Below are positions 46,301 through 56,410 of a stretch of DNA of 64,000 bases, one piece after another (position 1 is the first letter of the stretch; every line of letters starts with the position of its first letter). The notes under the pieces are model-generated. The model ran no database searches. It was not told the DNA's origin and saw nothing but the letters and a program-made list of their open reading frames with translations. The stretch covers positions 2,290,808 to 2,354,807 of the forward strand of contig KK106983.1 in the NCBI GenBank assembly GCA_000611775.1. The letters run 5' to 3'. Made by a program: the position numbers and the translations under genes. The DNA comes from Umbilicaria muhlenbergii (Eukaryota; Ascomycota; Lecanoromycetes; Umbilicariales; Umbilicariaceae).

Positions 46301-48602
46301 CAAAGCCGTTTTCCCGCTCCATCGCCTCACTATTTCGCCAACTATCCTTGATAGACTCAAATAGAATTCTTAATGCACGAGAAATTGCCCCACGAGTATC
46401 GGCAGCCTCCAGAAGGGCAAGGCCAACCGCCGCACAACCTCCAATACGCCAGGCAGCATCATCCAACGATTGAGGTACGGCGACAATCGGATTACCAGTG
46501 AGAACAGCGAAGCCAAAAGGTTGAAGAAGAGCGTCGTTGATGGAAGGTACGGCACCATTAATGGCAATAGCATTACGACCTCCTCGTGTGGCGCTGCGCA
46601 GATTCCGAGCCGCAGGCTTTGATAACAACTTGACAAGCTGTGTTTCGTCGATGTTGTTCCGATCATCGTCGTCCATAATGACCATTGGCGAGATGTTCAG
46701 AATTACACGAGACTCTGGTAACAAATTGCTGGCCTTCGAGCGTATTGCAGAAATGATGTCTGACTTCTCCTCCTTTCCCGGGTGTAGATTTTCGTTCCTA
46801 AGATTCAGAATAGCGGATGCTTGATACGTCTGGAAAGATCCGAGGCAATCCTGATAATTGCCACTGTACCGTGGCCCAAGTTGTTTGTACACAGCGATAA
46901 GGTCGTCACTGAGCGCATCTGCAAAGAGGTGAGCGGATGCCAGCCGCCACTGCGAGCTAACTACACCTCGGCCAAGTTGCGTAGCTAGGTCTTGCGGAGT
47001 ACCGAGAAAAGCTTGAACGGCGTTGCTGTTCCGAGCCGAAGTCCGTGATACAGAGCTCTCTCTTCCTGAACTGTTTGGTGGAGGAGGGGGAGAGAGCGGA
47101 TAATGTGATTTGACTTGCTCGACAAATTCACCATCGACAAAAAGTGAAGCTTTGGAAGATGACACTGTTTTGGGGCGCCTGTGTACTATGCATACATGAT
47201 ACCAGCGTTCCTCCTGGAACGACGTTGATTTGAAACGTACACTAGGCCTTGACGACGTAACTGACGTTTGCAGGATTAAATTATGGGTATCCTTCTCAAG
47301 GTAAACCAACACAAAACAAGTCTGACTAGAGTCAAATGCCCCGAACAGCGTTGTATGTGTCTTCGGGTCAAATGCGACAATGTATAGCCACATTGACAAC
47401 GTGTATCCGGCACTTGATGACACCGGCGGGAACGAACGGCCAATATCAGGGAGCTCGACCGATGCGAAGCCATGCAGTGAAAGATCGAAATGTATATGAG
47501 GAGGTTCATGAGACTCTTGCAGAGCTGAAAGAAGAAGTTCAGCCACGAGAGCAGAAGAACGTGCGTTACGGTACAAGAAATGAGCATTGTCCAAGCTGGT
47601 AATGCCATATTGCAGCAAAGCGATAGTCATAGCGCGAAATTCTTGAATACGGTCAGAAGAGAGTGCTGGGTCGAGAAGGCAGGGGAGTATGATGTCAAGC
47701 ACTTTTGTTCCGTGCACAGTCACAAGACTATAAGTGGATAACCTGATTAATTGGGAGAGGACCATAGGAAGGGTCAATGATACAACATCGGACGCGCGGT
47801 CGGTTGAAACCTTAGCATGCTCCAGCGCCAACCATACTTGAATCATTACCGCAATCATTTCAGGATTCTGGATCACGGCTGTCGTTCCAAGGGCATCTCG
47901 TAGAGCTTGCTGAGTAAAGGAGGATAAGGCATTCGACCCCGAATGCTTAGCCACGTTCTTATCATTATTACTCTCCGTATCAACATCTTTAAAAGAAGTT
48001 CCATCTTGGATGTGTCTCCTAAGCCGTGGTAATAGTCCCACCAGCGCGTCTTCGTTCACAGCGCATGCCAGTAAGTATCCGAAGAATCGTTCCTTTCCCT
48101 GTTCGCGGGTGATGTAATCGCTGCCTTTAATCTTGTCTGGTTCCTGCACGACGAGCTTGAGCAATGCCTCCTTCAAGGCCGTCCAACCGCCGCCCTCGAC
48201 ACGCTTCCGAAAGTACTTGCTATTGCCCCAATGGTCGTGTAAGGCGGCAGCCAGTACACTGAATGTAATTTGCAGTAACTCGAGCTGTGTTTCTGTGTCC
48301 TCATCGGTCCAGCCCGAGAATTGCTCGTAGGACGACATAAAACGGAGAACTGTGATAATGCCTTGAAAGCCATTGAGATGCCGGAAATTATCTCTGACCT
48401 GGCTTGGGTTGGGATCCTCGAAGAGTACTTGTCGGATACAATGGGCCGCATGGATTTTTGCTACAGCGTTCTGTAGCCATGCTGATTTGGAGGTGTCTGG
48501 AAACCTCATGGAGAATGCTTCGACGTGAGGCTGTAGGTCCTCGGGTGCCGCTGTAGGAGGAAGCAGTGGGGACACATCGTCCCGGGGCGGAGTTGCACTC
48601 AT
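40342..48602 (-). CDS. BPH1: BEACH domain protein (beige/Bph1 family)
   Basis: Nine exons: 48602-45962, 45907-45498, 45444-44952, 44902-41477, 41420-41260, 41204-40899, 40849-40637, 40585-40430, 40374-40342; 2612 aa. BEACH proteins are membrane-trafficking scaffolds; yeast Bph1 acts in protein sorting and cell-wall function. Order seen: long helical N-terminus; a concanavalin-like segment (~390-520, GYTLSMWLYIVAFDPKTHTTLFGAFD); more helical repeats; a PH-BEACH domain (~1815-1990, CEGLLILGKDHLYLLDNFF); the BEACH domain (~2015-2310, [34 protein letters not shown]); and C-terminal WD40 repeats ending YEWDCIQRAT. The last, 33-nt exon is needed for that conserved ending; without it the frame reads on to an unrelated tail. 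No membrane segment. Confidence 0.93.
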
Positions 48603-48878
48603 GGCATCTGGCGCTGTCGAGAAAGTAGCAGAGAACAGCTCAAGAATCCCACGCAGATGAACGAACGAATCTCGCAGACCAAGACCACGCGGACAAGCCC
48701 ATTGTGTGAGTATAGAGGTCTCGTGCTTCGGAGGTTTCTTGATGCTCTCTTATCGTACCGCAAGGGAGCTGACGGTACGCGTTGTCTCTTCGTTATACGT
48801 TGCCATCCACCATCGGAAAAGTACCACTCAGGTTCCACCTGGCTGGCCAAACAGTTCATGTACCACAAGATGCATCAT

Positions 48879-48917
48879 CTTCAAGTATCACCTTCAAGTA
48901 TCACCTTCAAGTATCAT
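48879..48917 (+). repeat. 13-bp tandem repeat, three copies
   Basis: cttcaagtatcac at 48879-48891 and 48892-48904, then cttcaagtatcat at 48905-48917. It lies about 280 bp upstream of the BEACH start codon and 415 bp upstream of the protease start. Confidence 0.9.
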
Positions 48918-49230
48918 CTGCAGCACAAGCGCCGTGCTGTGCCATCCAGCGATCTGACAGGCTCGCCAGCCAAGTGGCCGAAGATACCGCCTTGCCGGAC
49001 CGAGATTAGCGGCAAACCCAACACGTCTAGCCGCGGCACTGATTCCGTGCCCCCGTCACCGTTCGCCGTTCCCCAGTGAGCCCAGCCACTCGAGCCACTC
49101 TCCCTCCGCTTTCGCGAGCTGTTGCCTGCTGACGTGCTCCCTTTAGCTTATCATCATCAGCTGCAGCTCCAAGGTCATCTCTAATCTCTATCAAACGCGC
49201 CGAGATAGAGGAATCTCTCCCTCTTCCTGC

Positions 49231-49269
49231 TTTCTCCTCTTCCTCCTCCTCCTCTTCTTCTTCTTCCTT
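49231..49269 (+). promoter_or_regulatory. CT-rich tract before the protease gene
   Basis: About 39 bases of almost pure C/T (repeated tcc and ttc) ending 63 bp upstream of the ATG at 49332. Pyrimidine tracts at this position are common near transcription starts of well-expressed filamentous-fungal genes. Confidence 0.5.
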
Positions 49270-49331
49270 ATTGTTATTTCGACTCTCTCTGTCTGACGCT
49301 TCTCGCACGAACCTATCCTGCCTTCCTAGCC

Positions 49332-51029
49332 ATGAAGGGACTCTTCGCTATCTCGCTGTTGCCGCTTCTGGCATCGGCGTCACCCATGATCGGCGTCGAC
49401 ACTATCCACAACGAAGCCGCCCCTATCCTCTCATCGTCGACCTCAAAGGAGATCCCCGACTCTTACATGATTGTCTTCAAAGATCATGTCTCGCACTCAA
49501 ACGCAGCTGTCCACCATGAGTGGGTGCAATCTCTCCACCTTGAGACCGAGATCACCAAGACCGAGCTTCGGAAGAGGTCTCAAACGCCCATGTCCACCGA
49601 CATTTTTGGCGGGTTGAAACATACCTACAACATCGCCGGAAAGTTTCTTGGATATGCGGGGCACTTTGATGAGGATGTTATTGAGCAAGTCCGCAGGCAC
49701 CCAGACGTAAGTACCGGCTCAGACACTGCTTATCTGTCCCAAATATTAAACACGTGATTAACTACCTATCTTCCACTCTCGACGCCCTTCTGCTACTCTC
49801 CATGGTCTCAAGCGTAAGCGTGCTTACGCATTGCGATGTCTGCAGGTTGCCTTTATCGAGAAGGACTCAGAAGTCCACACTATGGAAGATTATGAGACTG
49901 AGAAGAACGCTCCTTGGGGTCTCGCCCGAGTATCTCACCGCGATAGCCTGAGCTTCAGTACCTTCAACAAGTATCTGTACTCAGCCGATGGTGGTGAAGG
50001 TGTAGATGTGTATGTGATCGACACCGGTACCAACGTCGAGCATGTCGATTTTGAAGGTCGTGCCGAGTGGGGCAAGACCATCCCTGCCAACGATGAAGAC
50101 GTTGACGGAAACGGACATGGCACACACTGCTCTGGAACAATTGCTGGTAAGAAATATGGTGTTGCGAAGAAGGCTCACATCAAAGCTGTCAAGGTACTCA
50201 AGTCAAACGGGTCTGGCACCATGTCAGATGTTGTTAAAGGCGTTGAATGGGCAGCGCTCAGTCACGAGAAGAGTATCCAGGCCGCGAAGAAGGGCAAGGG
50301 CAAGAAAGGCTTCAAAGGAAGTGCTGCCAACATGAGTCTAGGAGGTGGCAAGTCTGTCACCCTTGACATTTCTGTCAACGCGGCAGTTGATGCTGGCATC
50401 CACTTCGCCGTCGCTGCCGGTAATGACAACGCCGATTCTTGCAACTATTCGCCGGCAGCTGCTGAGAAGGCTGTCACTGTCGGTGCTTCCACCCTCGCCG
50501 ACGAGCGTGCGTACTTCTCGAACTACGGAAAGTGCAACGACATCTTTGCCCCCGGCCTAAACATTCAGTCCACGTGGATCGGCAGCAAGTATGCTGTCAA
50601 CACCATTTCTGGTACTTCCATGGCTTCTCCCCACATTGCTGGGCTTCTTGCCTATTTCCTATCACTCCAGCCTTCCAAGGACTCTGCGTACGCTGTCGCG
50701 GACATCACTCCCAAGCAGCTCAAGCAAAACCTCATCGCCATCGCCACGGAGGGTGTCCTAACTGATGTTCCATCCAACACTAAGAACGTACGTTGAACCT
50801 GCCTCTTGAAGCTTCCTAGCATATAAGTAAGCTACGAAAAGTTCTTGAAACCGGCTAACAGATTTTACAGATTCTGGCCTGGAACGGTGGAGGATTGTCC
50901 AACTACACTGAAATCGTCCACAAGAGCACCAGCACGCAGAAGATGGTCGAGAAATTTGAGGAGTTTGTTGAGGACGAGATGAAGGAAATCAAAAGCTACT
51001 TTGATGACCTAAAGAAGTCTGTCCAATAG
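49332..51029 (+). CDS. PRB1: vacuolar subtilisin-like serine protease (proteinase B type)
   Basis: Three exons: 49332-49706, 49846-50787, 50871-51029; 491 aa. A subtilase of the proteinase K/Prb1 group that degrades proteins in the vacuole; orthologues are known fungal allergens. Seen: signal peptide MKGLFAISLLPLLASAS; an inhibitor-I9-like propeptide (~40-130, DSYMIVFKDHV); the mature enzyme starting near APWGLARVSHR; the catalytic Asp in VYVIDTGTNVEH (~182), His in NGHGTHCSG (~214) and Ser in SGTSMASPHIAG (~384); and the oxyanion Asn in AAGNDN. A Lys/Gly-rich loop (AAKKGKGKKGFKG) is typical of the vacuolar forms. The C-terminal extension (KFEEFVEDEMKEI) is acidic and helical. Complete and apparently functional. 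Confidence 0.94.
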
Positions 51030-52086
51030 AGCAATGCGTTACAAGTTCGGTGACAACCCCCAAGGTTGATAGACTGTGACCGCTAGTGCGGAACATTTCC
51101 TTTGTGTGGGCGTGGCATGCGACGGTCGCAACGTACGGACGGTGGAGGAGGAACGGTTCCCTACTTTCTTATGTATCAAGTGCTGCAATGGCTTCTATTT
51201 TTGGTGTTCAAGTTGGTAATAGGACTCATCCATCAGTAAATGCATTCCAATACAAATCTGGCTGTCTTTCTAGTGTCTAGTAGACCTCAATATCATACTA
51301 GCCCTGTAAACTTGTTGGTAGATGTAACTCGTAGATGCTATCGAACAAAGAGAGAAAAGCTCCACCGTACATTTCACATTGTGACACCATAAAGAAATCC
51401 CAAGCGAACCAGGTTACAACGTGTCACTGCATAACACAGTTTTAGGCCAGTATCTCCAGGGCTTTACTGCTCGAACGACCTATTGCAATACCTTCGGCGG
51501 TATCTTCTTCGGGTCTAAAGTCCTTGTGACTGCACTCGAGGAGGAGGAGACCTACAAACTGCTAACAAATGCATACTACCCGTATGAAGAGGCTCCCAAA
51601 CTGTCTGTATCAACAGACAGTCATGCTTTCCCATCCCGGCTGTTAGAGCTCCAATCCTGTCACTTAAACAATCTGTGGTCAACAATGCGGGACTGCATTA
51701 TATCGCTCACAAAGAAAGCTTCAGATATCCAGCTCAGGTGGTGTAGTACATCTTGTGCTTGAGCTTACTGAACATACCTTAGAAGAGAAAGAGTATAACC
51801 TACGAGGTACACCGGAGTTGTCCCAGTGTCTGATACGCAGGGATGGACTTTCTTACTCTAACTCGTGGCTAAGTTCCTGCCTCTTGCGTATACTGGTTTG
51901 CTCTTCCCAAGCCTAAATTTTGTTGTCCACTACGTGTATTTTCTACGTTCTTTACGTAGTACTTCTTACCTTCTCTTTGACGATCATCTGGACTTTGGTT
52001 ATTTGGCTTCCCACAGTATCTCTAGTAGTCTACTGTTTGACAGTGCATTCAGCGCCTTTTGGTGTCTATGCATTTCTGCCTCCAAC
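51030..52086. other. intergenic, upstream of the disordered protein
   Basis: 1.06 kb with the protease 3' UTR and the promoter/leader of the next gene. The downstream frame is open back to 51865 but without an ATG before 52087; the open part encodes a hydrophobic stretch that is probably chance. Confidence 0.5.
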
Positions 52087-55000
52087 ATGCTTTCTCGCGG
52101 TAACAGCACTGCTTCAAATCGGCTTCGACGAGCCAAGTCAGCATCTTCCGTACATACGCGGCAGGCTAACGCTCTTGAATCACGCCCCATTGACCCGGAA
52201 ACCGCACGCCACCATGCTCTCACTGCAGCTCATGTTGCTTTCGACAAGGCACAGGAGCGCGCACCTGCGCTCAGACACGTTGAATACGATTCGTCAGTAC
52301 GAGAGATCACAAGCAATTCGGATCAGGAATTGGCCAGGAAGCAAAGTGTCCGCTTCACAGGGCCATCTGCAGTTCCAATGAGACAACGCTCTATTACCCG
52401 TCGACAAGCGCCTGCTCACACGACATCGAGTGTGCTGGCACCCCAGATTAATTGCCGCTCGTCGTCCATCCGCAATACGGAGAGCTTCTTCGCCGTTGTG
52501 CCCCGTTTTGGCGAGGACTATATCGAGGATGGAGTCCCCTCCATCCCTTCCTCGTACCGCAGAATTCGAAAATCGAAGTCCATGTTTACGCCGCGGAAAG
52601 CTCCATCCATTATATTCACTAACGGCACTCCACCAGTCAAAGCTCGCCACTCGATTAGCAATGATCAGCAGCTTTCAGGCCGTCCTGACTTACGCAAGTC
52701 AGCGTCTTTTCTTAGTGGAGCAACCGACTATATATCTCGGGATAGCCGCGAAATTGAGAATCGGGATGCTGCTATTCAGATGGCCCGAGATCAGTATCTT
52801 CATCAACTCGAACAGCAGAGGCTGAAAGAACGTCCTTCGTTCCTTCATCCGGTCAAGCGCCGCAAGTCTCAGAAAGCTTTTCGAAGAACTGTCCGTACCA
52901 GCAGTACGAACAGCTATGGCAGTGCAATCTCCTCATCGGATCAGCACGGTGTCAAAGCAGCCACAAGCCAAGGCCTTGGACGCAAAGCAAGGGACCTATC
53001 GCTGTCACTTAAAGACAGGCTGAAGAGAGTATTTCGAAAATCGTCCCAAATGGAAGAAGGTATACCCACTCAGCAGCTTGACGCTACACGTGCTCACTTC
53101 CGAGATTACTTGCCTGCAACCTCCGGCTTGGACCAGGATTACAAGCCTGTCTCACCACCGAGTGGCAATATTCTTCGTCGTATCAACTCGAGAACGTCGT
53201 CCTTGCATAGTACAACGCCTCAATATGATAAAGATTACCAAGAGGGTAGCATTCGCAGTGTCCGCAGTGATGACAGCATCAGTAACGGGCGGTCCCGGGT
53301 AACCAGCTGGACAAACTCAACGGTCGCTAACACTGTGGCCACACGTGATCTCCTCATGGACAAGAAACGGCTCTCGATCATACAGGAGAACGGAGGGCCG
53401 CACCAATCTTCCGAACGAAATCGTCCAAATGTTTTCCCTTCGGATGTGAGATACGCTGTCTTTCGAAAGCCGCTGCGCAACAATAGCGGTGGAGGTCCAG
53501 TCACAGGCCCTGTCAATAGTCAGAGAGTATACTCGGCCTTGATGAGAAAGCTCGAACAAAAGATCCCAATTGGTAGGAGAGGAGAGGCTGATTATCTTAC
53601 GGGTACCAATCCTGGTGAACCCAACCATCAGCCGTCCAATAGGTCCATCCAGCCTGGTTCTAAAAACCCGAAGCGTGAACCAGAGATCAGCAGAGAAGTT
53701 TGCAACCCCTCTAAGGAAAGTCTATCCAGTGTTCGATCTGTCAAGGTTTCGAAATCGGTGGTATTCAATCCGTTATCAGGCGGTCATCCCGACGATATAT
53801 TCAATCCTAGAGATTCTAGAAGTGCTTCTGAGACGTTGAGAGTCCCTCCACAAGAGCTTGCAGAAAAAAGTGAGCGGATTTTTCCACAGCGCCGAGGGCC
53901 TCTTCGAGAAGTCCGGTCATCTTTCTTTCCACCTTCCACCCGGATTGAGAGCTTGAAGATAAGTCCGTACAGACGCGCTGTGCAAGCCAGTAGCGAAGAC
54001 AGAGGTGGTTCTGAAGACGAGGCCTACGACGCCATCTCTAGGAGCGCCGGAATAGCCCCACAATTCAATGCTGGTCGTCGGCTATCTCGTCGTGGGAGTA
54101 CCATCGGATCTGGGAGCATCTATTCGCAGACAACGGGCGGCAACACTCCGCGACAAATGGACAGCTACGTATCCTTAACCGGGTCTGAAAGCGGTGGCGA
54201 GCCTGGCACTGCTGTTATCATCACAAATCACACAGGAGGGTTCAATGCTCCCACTGTCCCTGCGGTACGTAAGGGAAACACCTCGGCGAAGTCGAGCAAT
54301 GAGTGGAAGACATGGATGGCCTCTGAAGTGGCCGGTCTGGAGAACAGAAGTCGGAGCAACGTCAGTTGTTCTGATGATTATGCCATGAAAGAGGACGGCC
54401 ACAAGCGAGAGTACTCGCAGATCAATGACGACGATGTCCAGGTGGGTATCCAGCGATCGTTTAACCTTCTGGCAAAGCAACCACTGGCGATCATTCACGG
54501 CAATGCTGCGAACAGGCTCGCTGTACGAAGCAAAAAGTCAGACCAGATGTTGGAAAGGTTCCCAGTCCTTGATGTCGGCTCTCCACCAGATAGAAGCTTT
54601 CCAAACAGGGCGATGCAACATCCGGGGTTATTGCCCCGAAGTTCCTCGAACATCGAGAACGAGCGATTTCCATCTGGGAAGCCAGGCGTTGTCCGCTCCA
54701 AATCATCACAAACTTCTCTCCCTTCTCAAGCTAGTTATACACCACCTGTTCGAGCTCAGCTCTACGCAAACGCAACCGCCAGAGACAGGCTACACGCCAA
54801 GTCTTCCTCCAGCCTCCACAGTCGGCCAAGTCCTGAACGCGCGGCACGTCTGAAGCGCATGCAGAGTGCGGCGGCAGGACTCAAAGAGGCTGTAGACCGC
54901 CAGTTTGGCTCCGTCCAGAACCGACAGAGGCAGCATTGGCCTGAGAATCAAGCTATCAATGGTGGGTCGACGGCGACGCTTGAGCGGGAGGGGCTGTATG

Positions 55001-55149
55001 AAATGTATGGGGCCGGCTTGACTGGTCCTCTAAGCACCGAAAGTCCGAGCGCAGGAAATACGGGCATGGTAGATGCATTTCTGAATCGAAGAAGGGTGAT
55101 GTTGGGGACGAGTGAGGAGGGTGAGAGCACTGGAGCAGTGTTCTTGTAA
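52087..55149 (+). CDS. conserved fungal hypothetical protein, largely disordered
   Basis: 1020 aa, single exon. The start was set at the first ATG in frame, giving MLSRGNSTASNRLRRAKS. The N-terminal ~110 residues (RRAKSASSVHTR, then DPETARHHALTAAHVAFDKA with predicted helix) resemble, from memory, the start of an unnamed protein found across Pezizomycotina. The rest is Ser/Arg/Pro-rich, with repeated basic-serine patches (RRIRKSKSMFTPRKAPS, KSASFLSGATDYISRDS) that look like kinase or 14-3-3 targets, plus a short helical segment near the C-terminus (ARLKRMQSAAAGLKEAVDRQ). No catalytic domain, signal peptide or membrane segment. A scaffold or signalling role is only a guess. Confidence 0.8.
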   Translation: MLSRGNSTASNRLRRAKSASSVHTRQANALESRPIDPETARHHALTAAHVAFDKAQERAPALRHVEYDSSVREITSNSDQELARKQSVRFTGPSAVPMRQRSITRRQAPAHTTSSVLAPQINCRSSSIRNTESFFAVVPRFGEDYIEDGVPSIPSSYRRIRKSKSMFTPRKAPSIIFTNGTPPVKARHSISNDQQLSGRPDLRKSASFLSGATDYISRDSREIENRDAAIQMARDQYLHQLEQQRLKERPSFLHPVKRRKSQKAFRRTVRTSSTNSYGSAISSSDQHGVKAATSQGLGRKARDLSLSLKDRLKRVFRKSSQMEEGIPTQQLDATRAHFRDYLPATSGLDQDYKPVSPPSGNILRRINSRTSSLHSTTPQYDKDYQEGSIRSVRSDDSISNGRSRVTSWTNSTVANTVATRDLLMDKKRLSIIQENGGPHQSSERNRPNVFPSDVRYAVFRKPLRNNSGGGPVTGPVNSQRVYSALMRKLEQKIPIGRRGEADYLTGTNPGEPNHQPSNRSIQPGSKNPKREPEISREVCNPSKESLSSVRSVKVSKSVVFNPLSGGHPDDIFNPRDSRSASETLRVPPQELAEKSERIFPQRRGPLREVRSSFFPPSTRIESLKISPYRRAVQASSEDRGGSEDEAYDAISRSAGIAPQFNAGRRLSRRGSTIGSGSIYSQTTGGNTPRQMDSYVSLTGSESGGEPGTAVIITNHTGGFNAPTVPAVRKGNTSAKSSNEWKTWMASEVAGLENRSRSNVSCSDDYAMKEDGHKREYSQINDDDVQVGIQRSFNLLAKQPLAIIHGNAANRLAVRSKKSDQMLERFPVLDVGSPPDRSFPNRAMQHPGLLPRSSSNIENERFPSGKPGVVRSKSSQTSLPSQASYTPPVRAQLYANATARDRLHAKSSSSLHSRPSPERAARLKRMQSAAAGLKEAVDRQFGSVQNRQRQHWPENQAINGGSTATLEREGLYEMYGAGLTGPLSTESPSAGNTGMVDAFLNRRRVMLGTSEEGESTGAVFL

Positions 55150-55797
55150 AGGTATGGAGGCAGTATTGGAGGTATTGTACGCAGGTGGAAGTGGTAAGGC
55201 GTACGAACGTGAGATACTACTGCTGCGTTCCGTTTTGCTACTTCTTGTATACATCTGTGCTTCCTACCGGAAGGACAGCTATTCGTTTTCATTGTTATCG
55301 CCGGAAGCCCTAAGCTACGGAATGCAGGTTTTTTTTCTTTCGTCACACCTCCCTTATATTTGTCCTTCTATTGTCTAGAAGAGCAAAGACTACATCAGTA
55401 GTCCAGAACATGTTTCGTTTTCACTCTCGTTCTCTCAAGTGTTCCATGCTTGGGTATGGCCCGATGCTCTTCCTTGGGAGATGAGTGATAAAGTTGCGAG
55501 TGTTGTGGTTGGGGACCAAGAGCACTGTTGCTGGTATAGATTTGACACAGGCTTAAAGAAGCTCGACAGTACCTTAGATTAACCACTGGACGGTGGCTTC
55601 CATTGGGCCTGTAAAGTGGCGAGTCTTCCGATCCCACTGTAGTACTTTTAGCAATGTACGCTGATGCCCTACCGGCCTAATACTATATATAACAAATCCC
55701 TATTTTACATGGGCGTCCTTTTCCCCTTCATACTGCTCATACCTTCGCTCTCTGTCCAGCTAGGTCCCCTCTCAGTCGCCGCACGATCTTCGAAGTC
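55150..55797. other. convergent intergenic region
   Basis: 648 bp between the stop of the disordered protein gene (plus) and the stop of PET191 (minus). Nothing recognised; expected to hold two polyadenylation regions. Confidence 0.5.
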
Positions 55798-56189
55798 TCA
55801 CGATTCCTCAGCCTCCTCATCCCCCGCACTCTCCCTCACCGTTGCTCCCACCGCTGGCCGGCCCCCATAAAGCTGCTTCCCAATCCCTCCCTGGGCTCCT
55901 CCCTCTAATTCCAAGCTCACAGCAACCGGCTGATTACCACGAAACCGTTTGCGCATATCCACCATGCCGCGCTTGCATTCTCCATAGCCCTTCTTTAGCT
56001 GTTGGCAACGCATTGGAAGTGTGTCGTAGAGCGGATGGCGCAAGCAGTCGGCTGGTGTGTTACGCTGGATCAGGACGCAGTCGGAGGATTGAAGGCATTG
56101 GGCGAGGGCGGCACCTGGGGTGTGGTTAATGATTGGTAATTGGAGATGGGTGGGGAGGAGGTACGGATGTCTTTGCAAGAGCTCGGCAT
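55798..56189 (-). CDS. PET191: cytochrome c oxidase assembly protein Pet191
   Basis: Two exons: 56189-56165 (25 nt) and 56114-55798; 113 aa. Pet191 is a mitochondrial intermembrane-space protein required to assemble complex IV. Joined N-terminus: MPSSCKDIRAALAQCL. Seen: a twin-Cys helical hairpin with Cys residues in SSDCVL, PADCLR, MRCQQ and GECKRG, followed by the family signature DMRKRFRGNQP. The tail after SLELEGG is low-complexity and longer than in yeast. No classical presequence, as expected for Mia40-imported proteins. The first exon is short enough to be missed by gene finders; without it the protein has no proper start. Head-to-head with EMC1, the start codons 221 bp apart. Confidence 0.92.
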
Positions 56190-56410
56190 CTTTGTGTGGG
56201 TTTTAGGAGTATATTTTGAATGCTTTACCTCATAAACCAGAGTTACCTGACCGATTGACAAGCACCTGGACTGTACTCGCACCCCTGTAGTTGAGCGGGA
56301 AGGACCCTGAGAATATCTCAGCCCTATGATCGCCAACCCCAAAAACGGCCTCGACTTCAAAGCTCTAGCAACGCGGTAGACCTCTCATAGCTCCCCGTCA
56401 TCCCAAGATC
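56190..56410. promoter_or_regulatory. bidirectional promoter, PET191 / EMC1
   Basis: Only 221 bp separate the two divergent start codons, so both core promoters must lie here. No TATA box was recognised. Shared control of a mitochondrial assembly factor and an ER membrane factor is possible but not shown. Confidence 0.6.

Larger units (their letters stand above)
48603..49331. other. divergent promoter region, BEACH / vacuolar protease
   Basis: 729 bp between two divergent start codons. It holds a 13-bp triplicate (48879-48917) and a long pyrimidine tract just before the protease start (49231-49269). No TATA box recognised. Confidence 0.55.

Noticed and set aside
51865-52086. Hydrophobic upstream extension of the 1020-aa protein
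   Set aside because: There is no ATG in that stretch, and the conserved-looking start MLSRGNSTASN begins at 52087.
55030-55378. Small frames on both strands at the end of the disordered protein gene
   Set aside because: They overlap a convincing long frame or its 3' flank and show no family signature.
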